In this document: in pieces, positions 22,766 through 36,992 of the stretch
Position numbering within the stretch: position 1 is the stretch's first letter
Layout of the letters: each line of letters starts with the position of its first letter
DNA from: Nymphaea colorata
Taxonomy: Eukaryota > Streptophyta > Magnoliopsida > Nymphaeales > Nymphaeaceae
Assembly (NCBI RefSeq): GCF_008831285.2
Contig: NC_045142.1
Span: 11,606,716-11,670,715, forward strand
Reading direction: 5' to 3'
DNA: 64,000 nucleotides
Translations under genes and position numbers: made by a program
The notes under the pieces: generated by a model
Database searches by the model: none
The model's input: only the letters and a program-made list of their open reading frames with translations
What the model was told of the DNA's origin: nothing

Positions 22766-23371
22766 CTATAACCAGAGTGGCTAGAAAATTTTCTGGAGGG
22801 ACAATCATTCACAGATCCATGTGAAACCTGCAAGGGATAAAGTTCAGACCTTAAGATGTACTAATGTCAGAGATACTCTGCAAAGACAAAAGGAAAATGA
22901 TAAAGCCACACCTTTTCCTTACAGCATGCTTATTGAGAAGGAGAGACGTTAGATCGCAACAAAATCGAAAAGGAATTTCTAAAATGCCGCCGAACTCAAG
23001 ATCAATGACCTTCTAGGGACATGTTACCGACATATTTACCAACCTAATTTCTCCAAATATTTCTTGTTAATTATTTTCGGAAATCTTGCAGATCTAGTTA
23101 AATTCAGTACTGGCATAGCCCGGGGTGCAAAGCAAAATTTCTTCAATTTTTTTAAGAATTATAATTTGTGAACTATAAAATTTTGTAAAATATATGTCTC
23201 TCTTGTGTAATTATTTTAAAAAATTTTACCTAAACATGCATTTGTCATGTTCACAAGACTCCCCAGCAAAAAAAAAAAAAAATTGACTCCACCCTCGAAG
23301 TATGGTCACTCTTTGTTCCTTTAATGGGAAAAGAAAAGGTAATTTCATTCAAGAAATCAAAATCCTAACAA
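22766..23371. other. Intergenic DNA, a decayed MITE likely at about 23113-23291
   Basis: A stretch beginning TGGCATAGCCCGGGG and ending TTGACTCCACCCTC resembles a decayed hAT MITE of the GGAGCC-end type, with a poly-A run at 23268-23282. The rest is unassigned. Confidence 0.35.
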
Positions 23372-23379
23372 CCTACAAT

Positions 23380-23701
23380 TCAGCCTGGCCATCGGGCCAA
23401 GCTGCTGTCGGGTACCTGGCCCGACTCGTGCCCCATCCCGGGCCTGGGAAAACATAACCCGGGCTGGCCCGACTTTTTATCGGGCCGGGGCCTGGGTGGG
23501 CCCGATAAGCCCAGATTGGGCCCGATAATGATTTTTTCAAATTTTTATTAATTTATATATATATTTATAATATTTTATTACCATTAATTATTTTATGTAT
23601 TATTTTATATTAATTTTTTTTAATGTAATCAGGCCGGGCCTGAGCCAGGCATGGGCTCGGGTTTTTTGAGTCGGGCCGGGCTGGCCCGATGCCCAGGCTT
23701 A
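23380..23701. mobile_element. hAT-type MITE (GGCATCGGGCC family) with exact 8-bp duplication
   Basis: Ends TCAGCCTGGCCATCGGGCC and the complement of TAAGCCTGGGCATCGGGCC, 17 of 19 matching. CCTACAAT flanks it exactly (23372-23379, 23702-23709). GC-rich arms made of GGGCC/GGCCCG motifs surround an AT-rich core. Two older relatives lie at 30342-30650 and 31391-31721. Confidence 0.92.
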
Positions 23702-23732
23702 CCTACAATTTGACATATAGGTGGATCGAAGA

Positions 23733-23992
23733 CGCGGCAGAGCCACATGTGAACATGTGCGGGCAACTATCCATACAGTCCCATAAAAATGTCTTATTTA
23801 TGTATTGGTTAACTCCAAATTTTTTAGATATTTACATATAAAATGCTTATCAAATATACAAAAGTGAGTGCCCCTCAACCAAACATGTCAGGCTCAACCA
23901 CCAGTGGAGGATGATGTACATCTCAAGTTAGTGCCCCTCAACCAAACATGTCAAGCTCCAACACTAGTGGAGGATGATGAACATCTCAAGTT
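23733..23992. repeat. Decayed hAT MITE with 63-bp tandem duplication at its end
   Basis: Begins GCGGCAGAGCCACATG. Its right end (GTGCCCCTCAACC... GGCTCAACCACCAG) is like that of the MITE at 24967-25115. The last 63 bp, from 23867, are repeated at 23930 with a few changes, including GGAGGATGATG.ACATCTC. Confidence 0.6.
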
Positions 23993-24592
23993 AGGCACTA
24001 AATGAGCAGTAGTTGAGAACTATATATTTATTTACTGTACATAAACAAGTTGTTGAGGGAAAAAGCAATAAATGGGGGCCGCGAATGTTCACGAATAGTG
24101 CATGATCCCACAAATATAAGGCAAATACGGCCAAGAAGAACATACTGGATGCACGACCTTCAACTGTCTGATTATGAAGGCCAGACAGGGCTCATGTGAG
24201 GTGCATGAACATGGCTCACATGTATGCAACTTACATTCCCTAATTGATTATAAACTTATGAAAACCATAAATTTGTATAAGGAAATTAAATGCTGAGTAG
24301 AAAAAATATTTTTTTAATCTAATGTAGAAGCTGTATTTATGCTTTTGAAATAAGGAACTTATTTGGAAAGATGGCATTTATGGGTGCAATTAATTCTCAC
24401 CAGTGTATTAAAGTTATTCCTCACTGCAGTTTTGAAGTTTATGTAGACAGTTTGTTGGATAGACAAAAGGTGCACCTAAGCTGGCAAAGGTTATACTCTA
24501 ATGAACAAGATATTTGTATTTTCGAAAGAAAAGAAAACGATTGCAAAGTGTGTTAGGTTGGAGTGGTTGTGAGCATGGATGATATACCTTTA
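23993..24592. other. Intergenic DNA, nothing recognised
   Basis: One 61-codon frame (24371-24556) has no recognisable domain. Confidence 0.45.
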
Positions 24593-24693
24593 GTGGTGTT
24601 TGGCAATAGGAACACTAACAGTATAGTGGTCCATGTATGAATCTGCCTTAAAGATTGGAGCAGATTTATGAATTATTATTGCCAAATACCCCC
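24593..24693. mobile_element. Short PIF/Harbinger-type MITE with TTA duplication
   Basis: 101 bp. Left end GTGGTGTTTGGCAATA and right end complement GGGGGTATTTGGCAATA, flanked by TTA at 24590-24592 and 24694-24696. Confidence 0.8.
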
Positions 24694-24966
24694 TTATGGT
24701 AATAGAAAACATTCGCTGTTTCATATAAATGGCTATTTAGCCTCTTCCACCTCGTTCGACATTAAACTTTCATAGTCAAATTCAAATACCAGAAATTTTG
24801 TTCGTGGCAAAAAGCTCCTAAAGTGGGATATCTCATAACTTTTTTGGAAAACCCTAGATTTTCTTCGGGAACCCAGAGCTCTTTGTGCAATAAAAATTTT
24901 AATCAAGAAAAAAAGAGTCATAGATCTTTGTAGGGGCAGCAGTAAAACTCCAGATCATCCTCAACC

Positions 24967-25115
24967 CAGTGGTGGAGTCACAAGCCCCTCAATATTTCTT
25001 TATTTTCACATCCACAGCTTTGAGTATCTGTTTTTTTATTTATATGAGTGCCCCTTAGGATATCAAAACTTCTGAAAGAGTGCCCCTCCAGCAAATGTGT
25101 CTGGCTCCACCACTG
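24967..25115. mobile_element. hAT-type MITE (CAGTGGTGGAG family)
   Basis: 149 bp from CAGTGGTGGAGTCAC to GGCTCCACCACTG. Flanked by CCTCAACC (24959-24966) and CCTTAACC (25116-25123), 7 of 8 matching. A relative with a decayed duplication is at 42485-42651. Confidence 0.82.
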
Positions 25116-25123
25116 CCTTAACC

Positions 25124-25699
25124 CCAGGGAGATAATAGTTACATATGTGACAATATGTGTGTGTGCGATTACATGTATAGTTTAAGGGGCAGCAAATTGA
25201 AAATTAAAAATATAGTGGCCCATAACCAAGAAAATCAAGGAAAGATAAAGTCAAGTCGTTTCCATAGCATTGTCCTTCTGCTGTCTTCAACTCAATTAAT
25301 TCACGAGTGGTTATCTGTTAGGAGATCAAATAAGCATTTCCGATCAGGACCTGAGAGTGGTCTGTTGATGAACTCTGGTTTGGAACTTGAATAAGTTTTG
25401 GGTTCATGTTGGCAAGTAAAACCATCTTGAACATCAATTAAAAGAAAAAATATGAACATGTCTACATTGAATCAACGTAAGTAAATGGTTCTGTGACCAT
25501 GGGCACAGCTAGGAATTTGGAGGACAAATTATAATTTCAAAATTTTAACAAAGGCCAAAATATAGTTTTTCAAAACGTTTATTCCCTGAATTAGCCATCA
25601 AATACCAATAAATTTCTCTAGGTGAACTTTTTAAAGTTCATCAGACACACCTCATTTTAGGATGAAGTGAAAATTTCAACTCTTCCACCCATTACCAAG
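25124..25699. other. Intergenic DNA with a decayed MITE core near 25500-25590
   Basis: AGCTAGGAATTTGGAGG and GGCCAAAATATAGTTTTTC recall the 22233-22416 element; no ends or duplication remain. Otherwise nothing recognised. Confidence 0.4.
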
Positions 25700-26332
25700 G
25701 GTACTTTTCCCCTAGTGAAATTTCATCTCCAAATTAGGGGAAATAAACAAACTCCCCCATAAGGCACTGATGCCACATGATGTCCCAATTGAGGTTTTGC
25801 ACATCAGACATTTTGATGGTAATCCTCTCAAGTCTTGCACAATGATGTTATCTTCAGCGATGTGTTTCTTAGCCACTACAAGTTGATGAACCAAAGATTT
25901 GGCTGTCTGAATATGCTCAACTATGTTCTTATTTCCCTTTTTGAAATCTTGAACTTGATATTTTTTAACTGCATTACTTAGGAATGATGATGTGTAACAT
26001 AAGACTGTCAAGTTAATGCTTACCAAGTTTCATATGAAGACTTAAGTCCCATGATCTGGCTAAACATTGTTTCAGTAGGTGACAACAATAACCAACTAAC
26101 TAGAAGTTTATCTCTCCTAAGCCACTCTTTGTAGTAGAAAGTTTTTTTAATTTTCTTTGCGTTAAGGCATAGGCATAGTCCCATCAACAAGCCCCATAAA
26201 ATCATAATGATTAGAGTGAATTGCGACTCCCATGGCATGTAGTTTTCAACATTAAGTTTGATAAAAAAGAAAATGGTGATGTGTATTCGGAGATTGAAGC
26301 AAGGCCTCATGCCATGGTTGAACTTCAAGGCT
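25700..26332 (-). pseudogene. Ty1/copia gag remnant
   Basis: Read from 26328 on the minus strand: KLNVENYMPWESQFTLIIM, then WLRRDKLLVSWLLLSPTE and GLKSSYETW. After a frameshift near 26020 come KGNKNIVEHIQTAKSLVHQL and VQDLRGLPSK. These are the standard blocks of copia gag (the UBN2/gag pre-domain that packs RNA). A primer site and probable LTR lie just upstream (26333-26760). No protease or reverse transcriptase follows, so the element is truncated at about 25700. Confidence 0.75.
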
Positions 26333-26760
26333 TCAACACTTCTTTGATATCATAAAAGAAATCGTTCAATGAAGAACACTCACACAAAGCACTAGATTTA
26401 TGATGTTTGGTGATATTGCCTATTTCCTCCAAGAGGGAGAGATCAGTCTATATTATCATGTGATATTACTATTATATTTGGCCTTTTACAATTGCCTAGA
26501 ATACATCTTGCCACATTTAGGGCCTTTCCTGACCTTTGTTGTTTGTCTGATTTGTTGTTGCGTTTAGAGCATAGGTCGTGCATGCTTTCCTTCTCTTGTT
26601 GATGTTTATTTTCTCTAATGGTCATGTCCTTCCACCTCTGATTATTGTCTAATAAGGTACTTGCATTTTCTTCCCTTAGTTTTTTTTTACTCATGCTTCT
26701 TCCTTTTGTTCTCTTATTCTGTAACATCCACTCTTCTTTCCTTCTTTCTTAGCCTTGTGT
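26333..26760 (-). repeat. Copia primer site and probable LTR part
   Basis: On the minus strand TGATATCAAAGAAG (from 26351) is a near match to the Met-tRNA site TGGTATCAGAGC. It lies directly before gag; the DNA upstream to about 26760 would be LTR. The LTR start was not defined. Confidence 0.5.
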
Positions 26761-30333
<3,573 letters not shown>

Positions 30334-30341
30334 CTTGGATC

Positions 30342-30650
30342 AAGACCTAGGCATCGGCCAGCCCCATAACAGTCGCGGCTCCATGCCAGAAACTCGAGTT
30401 TGGGTGTATACCTTAATTTGGGTTGGGTCCTGAGTTGATTAAAATAAAAAATATATTTTTTAATATAAAATATTTTTATAAAAATAAATTATATTTTTAA
30501 TAATAAAATATATATTATTATTAAATAAAAATAATAAAAAATTTAAAAAATTAATCTAGTCGAATCTAACCCCATCGAGCTGACCAGGCCATTTTTTTGG
30601 GGCCAAGTAACGAGTACTGGTCGAGTACCCGAGCCCATTGCCTAAGCTTA
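30342..30650. mobile_element. hAT-type MITE, GGCATCGGGCC family, older copy
   Basis: Left end AAGACCTAGGCATCGGCC, right end complement TAAGCTTAGGCAATGGGC, AT-rich core. Flanks CTTGGATC (30334-30341) and CATGGATC (30651-30658) match at 7 of 8. Confidence 0.72.
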
Positions 30651-30658
30651 CATGGATC

Positions 30659-31390
30659 TAAATGTCATTTTCAAGACCGCAAAAAAACCAGCCGGTCGAC
30701 TCGATTGGGCTATATATATATATATATAATGTACGAATCAACATGGCAAAGTAGGTCTTAGAGCACACTTCTGTATTTTTTACGTCAATAGTGATCCAAA
30801 CTATAGACTTTTAGTTGATTTAGCTGGTTTCTATTGTTGTTTTCATTTTTTTTAGAGTTATTGGTCATTAGCTTATATTATTTTTGTTTTGTTATTTGTT
30901 TATTTAAGCATGGTTTTCATTAATTTAGAATCTTTATAGTCTTCTGCATACTTATATTTGCACCGTGTTGTACCTTGTATCCATGTTTGCTAAAGTTTTT
31001 TCGTTCACACCCGCATCTTCACATTCATACCTGGACCCATATGACTTACATATCAACATCATTAAAGGAATCCCAATGTGATGTTGGAACTGAAGAACCG
31101 TGTTACAGCTTAATAAAGATCAGTATGTCGCAACAATAAGAGTACTTCAGATATAAACACAGAATCGCAAAGGGGCTACATTTATCAATAGCAAAGAAAC
31201 TTGGGCCAGAGTAAAGGCCAGGTGACAGCAGCATGTGTTTGATTGTGTCGGCTCCTACATCTATGGCTGATTTCAAATCCTTGGATCTAAGACTTGATGA
31301 TCTTTGAATCAGATGTTTCTCGAAACCTTGTTTGTTTTATCTCATGGCTCTCTCTCTCTCAATCTTCTGAAGTCTCATAAGCATTGACCT
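30659..31390. other. Intergenic DNA, nothing recognised
   Basis: (TA)n at 30711-30729; no coding or RNA feature seen. Confidence 0.45.
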
Positions 31391-31721
31391 TAAGCCTAAG
31401 CATCAGGCCAGCCTGACATCCGAAACTTGGAGCCGAGCTCAGCCCAATACCTAAAACCCGAGCCAAGCCCGGCCTGGGCCGATTAAATTAAAAAATATAT
31501 TTTAATATAAAATAATATATAAATATAATTAATTGTAATAAAATATTATAATTATATATAAAAATTAATAACACATGTATTAAAAAAATATTGTCAAGCC
31601 GAACCAAGCTTAGTCAGGCTCACCCGGGCTTGCCCGATAACTTATCGGGTCGGCCCAATGCCCCTTTTTTGGGTATGAATCGGGCTAATACCGGGAACCT
31701 GAGTCTCGATGCCCAGCCTTA
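31391..31721. mobile_element. hAT-type MITE, GGCATCGGGCC family, third copy
   Basis: TAAGCCTAAGCATCAGGCC at the left, complement TAAGGCTGGGCATCGAGAC at the right, with internal GGGCTTGCCCGATAACTTA. The flanks ATTGACCT and GTCGACCG agree at only 5 of 8, so the target duplication is decayed. Confidence 0.7.
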
Positions 31722-32435
31722 GTCGACCGCCATGGTGGTCAACTGCCCTTGAGGTTTTTTCTGGTTGAAATCTTCGGCTAGCCTCTGGAGTTGTTGGTTT
31801 TGATGGTCTGAACCTCCGCTGATCAACTCTCCCTCTCTCGCTTCACTGGTTGAAACCCTCGGCCAACCTCTTCTTTCATCTCTCTCTTTTGCACTAGCCA
31901 AATACCACATGAGGTCTCCCGCCATTGGCTGCTTTGTGGATTGAGAGATCCATGCATGAGATCGAAACACCGCCACCCTCTCCTTCCCATTTTAAAACCA
32001 TGAATTTGAACCTTTTTGAGGACTAAAAGTCTACTGATTTGAGATTCTCTATTTGTTAAACTAAGGAATAAAGAAAAGATCTTACCTCGGATCTAAGATC
32101 CAAGATACTCAATCACAACCTAAGTTCAAAAAGATGATCAATAGACAACACCACTAAAGATTTTAATGTTGCGGCACATGCAGGAACGCGGCAGTGGGGT
32201 CCACCACAAGGGCCGATGTAGCAGCCAAAGACTAGTGTCCACTAAGGAAATCCGGCAATTAGCGGCGATAAGAGGCTGAGAGTAGCAGCAATAGCAATCA
32301 ACGATGTCAACATCAAAACGGTAACAATGAGCCTGACAAGCTTCAACATGCTTGAAGCTGGTGAACATGGCAACAATGAGGCTAATGGATGCCAGGGATG
32401 TAGTAGTAATAACAAAGCTGGTGAACAATAGGAAA
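31722..32435. other. Mixed-composition intergenic DNA, left part
   Basis: Minus-strand open frames of 85 and 96 codons (31719-31976, 32138-32428) show no known domain. The AGCAA/AACAA-rich composition resumes beyond the next MITE at 32897, so this was one region before that insertion. Confidence 0.4.
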
Positions 32436-32896
32436 TAGGGATGCTAACGGATCGGATTTGAATCAGATATACACTTAACTATATCCAATAGATTAGATTT
32501 GACTAGAATATACCCTTGACCATATCTACTATTTCAAATATTCACATATTCAGATTTCAATGCCAACAAAGAAAAGTCATATCCTAAATTTAAAATCTGA
32601 TTTCACAATTCGAATACAATCCAAATTCAATGTTTACATTCGTTCCTTAAATTCAAATTTTGAATCAAATTTGGTGACTTTCAAAAAGTAAGAGCATTAA
32701 ACATAGGATATTTGTCTAAAAATAAATCCATCCTGAATTCGTATTTGAATTTGATTAGATATTTATGTATATTCGAATCTGTATCTGAATCTGATCTGAT
32801 TTCTTAACCAGATATTAAATTATTCTTTTCACATCCGGTTTTTTTCAGAACGGTTTGGTTGGATATTCAATCTAAATTGTACATATTGACATCCTA
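32436..32896. mobile_element. hAT-type MITE (AGGGATG...CATCCTA)
   Basis: Left TAGGGATGCTAACGGATCGG, right complement TAGGATGTCAATATG. Full of AATCTGA/TGAATTTG motifs. Flanks ATAGGAAA and ATAAGAAG agree at 6 of 8. The ends and interior resemble the widespread plant GGATGTCAACGGATCGG hAT MITEs. Confidence 0.7.
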
Positions 32897-33240
32897 ATAA
32901 GAAGGTTAGCGAACCATAGCAACGAGACCAGAGAACAACAGGGAGCCCAATGAACAAGAGCAATAATGAGATTAAAAGTAGCAGTAGGGAGGGTGATGAC
33001 AACAAGGTTGATAAATAACAACAACAAGGCGAATGAGTGGCAACATGGTCTCCAATACGGAATGCACAGCAGCAGCTAAACAAAGCACAAGTCCCAAACG
33101 AAATGCATGAAAGTGGGAGTTGTGGGCATAGGAAAATCTTTCCCTCAGATAAAAATGGGGAAGGAGATAACTGTCACTTAGCAACATGGTCTCCAATACG
33201 GAGCAGTTCGGTGCCAAATGCAAATATAGATTGTAAAGAA
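32897..33240. other. Mixed-composition intergenic DNA with a 22-bp direct repeat
   Basis: GCAACATGGTCTCCAATACG occurs at 33040 and again at 33181. No domain was seen in the open frames. Confidence 0.5.
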
Positions 33241-34659
33241 TTTTGAAGGATTTATAAGGGCGCCACCTAAGTGATAGTGTCTTGGTTCAACCTCATACTA
33301 CATGATATTAGCAGCGGTTTCTAGTTATTGTCTTTGGTTTGTCTTTGGTTCCTAGCCTGAGTTTAGAACCAATACTGCTAGGGTATACTGCTAGGGTGTA
33401 GGGTATATAGTACTAATTAGTACAAATTAACATTTCTGACCTTCATCAACGATTTGAACCGATTGTTCCTTTTTCTTCCCGTGTGAAATCCATTTTTTTC
33501 TTCTTTTATTTTTATTCAGCTACGTGACTGAAACGGTACTTTTGTTCAATTTAATTTAACCTTGCACTCATCTTTTAAGCTTGAGCCAATTTTCCAAGTT
33601 ATAAATAAATAAACAAAGGAAAAACGATTCTGTAACAAAATAATTAATGATAATATTCTTTTAGACGTAACACATACCGTTGCCAACTAGACCCTTGGAA
33701 TGATAAAATTATTCGCGGAAACCGTGTTGCAAGTTTATCAATTACTAGATCCATGCCACAACTTGTTTTTCTCATTATTGCTTCTTGATCTCAACCTTAA
33801 TGATACACAGAGTTCTGCAGCAACACGTGAGTCTGCAGAGATCGGCATAATGGATTCTCTAAGTATATCCGCATAATCGAACAAGGAAAGAAAAAAAAAA
33901 AGGATGTATAGATTAATGTATAAGTGAACTAGGTAATATAATTTGGGCCCCTTATCTCCCACATAACACATGGTGGGCACCTTCATCCCCTTAATATGTC
34001 TAAATGGTGGATTGCTTATAAGTTTGATTCACGTTATGCACCACACTTAGTTGATAGGTGTCTCTCTCTCACCAAAACACAAAATAACCCTTCGACCGAA
34101 AAAAAAAAGACTCAAAGCGTCTTCGGCATCTTTCTCACCATCTCCCTCCTCCTCTTATCAATAAAAAACTAAGCATATTACGGCCCCTAATCCATAGTTC
34201 TGTAAATCAATCGGTGCTGCTCTGTACAATTACTTAAAAGCGAAGATCCGTCGGGTACAACACCAACTTAGAGAGAGAAAAAAGAAAAAGAAATGAAGAA
34301 AGAATTGAACAAGGGAATATTTTTGCACAGCACACAGTTTTCCTTTATGATTCAGTGAGGTTTTTAATGTGTTTTTTCATTTGCATACATGTTCATGATA
34401 GAAAATGGCTACCCAAGAAGAGGGTGGAGGAAATGGGAAATTCGAGTTCATCATCGTTTATGAACAAGTCAAAGCCTTAATGAAAGAACAAAAGCAACGT
34501 TCTGTTCAGAATCAACGAACTGACGATTTCATTTCAGGATCATGAGAAAGAGAACAAATTTAACCAAAAATAAAAAAAGGGGAAAAGGGAAGGAGAAATA
34601 AAGAGGGAAAGATATTTCTACAACTGTGGGTGTTCTAGCAATCTAAGGGAAGGGGAATG
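33241..34659. other. Intergenic DNA downstream of the PYL gene
   Basis: No coding feature. The part next to 34660 is expected to hold the receptor's 3' untranslated region (minus strand); no canonical AATAAA signal was found by eye on that strand. Confidence 0.45.
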
Positions 34660-35394
34660 TCAGGGTCGGCGTCGTTTGCATATATTCTCCGCTATTTGGG
34701 CGAGAGATTGAAGGTTGCATCTGACGATCGTGTCGACGAAGACGCAGGTATCTTCCTTGGTGTTCCCCGGCGGCACATCGACGACGTAGGACTCGACGAC
34801 CACTGTGCCGGAGGCGGCGTCTTGGCAAGACTCGCCGTCGCCGGGCTGGTCGTCCGAGGGGATCGGGTGGAGAGAGGTGATGGATCTGTAGTTGGTGAGC
34901 CGGTGATCGCCGCCGACGACGCTGAAGCTCATGACGTGCCGCTCGTCGTCGAGGAGCTCGAGACGCTCGGTGGAGCTCACGGCGGGGAGGCCGGAGATGA
35001 CGCGGACCTCGCGTAGGCTGCCAACTTTCCGGCCGTCGCCGCTCATGAGCGAGCAGCTGCGGATGAAGTGCTTGTAGACCTGGGGCTTGTCGAACCGCCG
35101 GACGACGGACCAAACGATGTCGACGGGGGCCCTGATCGTCTGAATAGCGGTGGAGCAGCACTGGTTGGGGCCGACCTCTTGGGTGTGGTGGCGTGACAGG
35201 GCGTCGGAGAGGAAGTGAAAGACCAGTGGTGGTTGCTCCTGCTCGTTGGTGCATACCGGCTTCTGCTGGTGATGAGGCGGTTGTTGCTCGGACGCCGGCT
35301 GTTGCTGGTGGTGGTGTCGATGGTTATGGTGGTGGGGAGGGAGATTCCACGTATGGGGGGAAGCCGGGAAATGAGTTTGCTTTTGGCAAATCAT
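34660..35394 (-). CDS. Abscisic acid receptor, PYR/PYL/RCAR family (PYL4-6-like)
   Basis: A single-exon gene of 244 codons. The start is secure: an in-frame TGA ends one codon upstream of the ATG at 35394. Residues 1-56 are a His/Gln/Pro-rich tail ([12 protein letters not shown] at 21-32), longer than usual since most family members are about 180-220 residues. The START-like ABA pocket follows: Lys108 in VYKHF (ABA carboxylate lysine), gate SGLPA at 134-138, Glu143, latch HRL at 164-166, Tyr169, Ser171, Glu201 in [18 protein letters not shown] and Asn227 in RCNLQSLA. All positions known to bind ABA or clade-A PP2C phosphatases look intact. Known family role: with ABA bound it blocks PP2Cs in cytosol and nucleus, freeing SnRK2 kinases. 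The gene is GC-rich in an AT-rich setting. The subgroup is inferred from intronless structure and sequence. Confidence 0.93.
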   Translation of the reverse strand: MICQKQTHFPASPHTWNLPPHHHNHRHHHQQQPASEQQPPHHQQKPVCTNEQEQPPLVFHFLSDALSRHHTQEVGPNQCCSTAIQTIRAPVDIVWSVVRRFDKPQVYKHFIRSCSLMSGDGRKVGSLREVRVISGLPAVSSTERLELLDDERHVMSFSVVGGDHRLTNYRSITSLHPIPSDDQPGDGESCQDAASGTVVVESYVVDVPPGNTKEDTCVFVDTIVRCNLQSLAQIAENICKRRRP

Positions 35395-35613
35395 CTTTCA
35401 CTCTTTAGGATTCCCCTTGAGAGCCTGAGGCAGAACAAGGGGAGCGAAGAAGAGGCACTTTCCGGTCTTTGGCAGCGGAAGAAGGTCCAGGAGCAGGCTA
35501 AAGCGGCGGAGGAAGGCGGAGGAGGAGGAGGAGGAGGAAGAGGAGAAGGGAAGAGAGCAGCAGAGAGGCGAAAAGGGTGATGGTGGAATGAATCACCTTG
35601 CGTTGTATTTATT
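35395..35613 (-). promoter_or_regulatory. Core promoter and 5' UTR of the PYL gene
   Basis: A TATA-like AATAAATA lies at 35606-35613 on the minus strand, about 210 bp before the ATG. The 5' UTR would be CT-rich (complement of the GGA-rich run at 35510-35580). An ACGTGG core, as in ABA-responsive elements, is at 35995-36000 on the plus strand, about 600 bp upstream of the ATG; one such site alone proves nothing about ABA control. Confidence 0.4.
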
Positions 35614-36147
35614 CAAAGGCTAAAACACATGTTGGCATTTTAAAAAGCAATTCGAACCAATTGGTAGCGATGGTCAGTCGGATATGAGCTAAGAAGATGT
35701 GGAGTTAATTGCCGGCTCCTTTAATTTTTCTACTCTCTCTAGGCAAGTTGGTTGTTTCCATGACACAAATTGCCACCATTAATAAATCTCTCTCTCTAGA
35801 AGTCGGTCAAGAACCAAGGCCATTGGTTGGTCCCATGGCAAGTTGTGTGCCTCCTTTAACTAAGTTTTCCTCCTCTTGGCATCTTAGGAACAAAAGTGGA
35901 CGGCAGAGTTGCAAATGCCACGACTCCATTAAAAATTTGAAGCAGTGCCCTCTTCCTGTTAACGATTTTTGTCATTTTCTGGAAGGTGAACTTGACGTGG
36001 GACTGTGAAGGCATTCTATTCAATATCTCTCTTCCGGTTTGTCTATCGTTTTCACACAGGCAATTGTTTAAGAAACCGAAGACAAGAGATGGCATTTAAA
36101 TGAATAGAAAGGAGAGACAAAGCTGGTGTATATACTGAACCTTGGGG
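35614..36147. other. Upstream region of the PYL gene
   Basis: Probable promoter-proximal DNA with CT-rich runs (35737-35745, 35786-35797). No transposon ends were seen inside it. A 99-codon frame at 35709-36008 has no known domain. Confidence 0.4.
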
Positions 36148-36310
36148 AGCAGCAGTAGAGTAAGGAATTTTTTATTAGGGGTCGAATTATAGTTTTAAAA
36201 TTTTAATTGGAGTTAAAACATACACTTTCAAAGATTTTTGTATAGGTTAAATGAAAGTTTTAAAAAATTACATGTAAAAATTTTGTTTTGCCCCTGTTGG
36301 GGGGCTTAGT
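36148..36310. repeat. Decayed hAT MITE related to 22233-22416
   Basis: Begins CAGCAGTAGAGTAAGGAATT and ends TTGCCCCTGTTGG, with a core like GGGGTCGAATTATAGTTT and ATGTAAAAATTTTGTTT. No clear duplication. Confidence 0.5.
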
Positions 36311-36517
36311 TTTAAGCTTTGAAAGTGCAGAACAACGTGCGAAGCACGATTTCAGGCTCAGTGGTTGCTCGGTTGCACCTAATCCTTGAAAAAAAAAAGG
36401 TTCAAGATCATGAGCAGATAGTGGAAGTCAACCAGAGCTTGAATCCAATCCATTATATTAGCTACAAATTGTATTGAAGCCAAGCAAATAAGCTTTTCTA
36501 TAGTTTTGATACATTAA

Positions 36518-36992
36518 GGGCCACTTGATAGCCTAAGATTTGAGATCCATAGGTTGTGTTTGATTCACCGCGGATCTGAGATATGCGGTGATATGAGATC
36601 CCTATGATTTCAAATCTATGGATTTAAGATTAGACCCCTCCATTCGATCTTAAATCTATGGTTTTTAACATGTAACATGAATTTGAAATCAATGCTATTG
36701 AGATCATTAATCTCCCAAACACAGTCTTTTAATGCACCGTTGGATCCGAGGCTATCAAACGCAACCTTAAGATTTAAGATCCGACCTCTCCTCCCCATCT
36801 TAAATCAGGCCTTTTCTCAATGTCAAAAAAAGTAAAAAAAGAATCTTTGGTGAAGATCATATGTTTAACTTTATCCTTAGTTTGATAAACCATAAATTTT
36901 ATCATGGATCTTTTGCCACATCTAAAAAAGCATGCCACCACATATCCACATTAGATCCATGGATTTCAAATCTATAGTAATCAAGCGCCTCC
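36518..36992. mobile_element. Likely PIF/Harbinger-type MITE
   Basis: Left GGGCCACTTGATAGCC and right complement GGAGGCGCTTGATTAC form imperfect inverted ends. The interior is made of repeated GATTT(A)AGATC / AAATCTATGG motifs in both orientations. The target duplication is unclear (TTA at the left, TAC at the right). Confidence 0.5.

Noticed and set aside
26443-26727. 94-codon Lys/Asn-rich open frame on the minus strand
   Set aside because: It lies in the probable LTR upstream of a copia gag and matches no known domain.
34657-35016. 119-codon open frame on the plus strand inside the PYL gene
   Set aside because: It is antisense to an intact receptor gene with all functional motifs; GC-rich codons leave few stops on the other strand.
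34643-35254. 203-codon Arg/Pro/His-rich open frame on the minus strand
   Set aside because: Another frame of the same GC-rich receptor gene; composition is that of a shifted frame and no domain is visible.
35193-35580. Val/Leu- and Gly-rich open frames on the plus strand near the receptor start
   Set aside because: They are the complement of the His/Gln tail and of the CT-rich leader.
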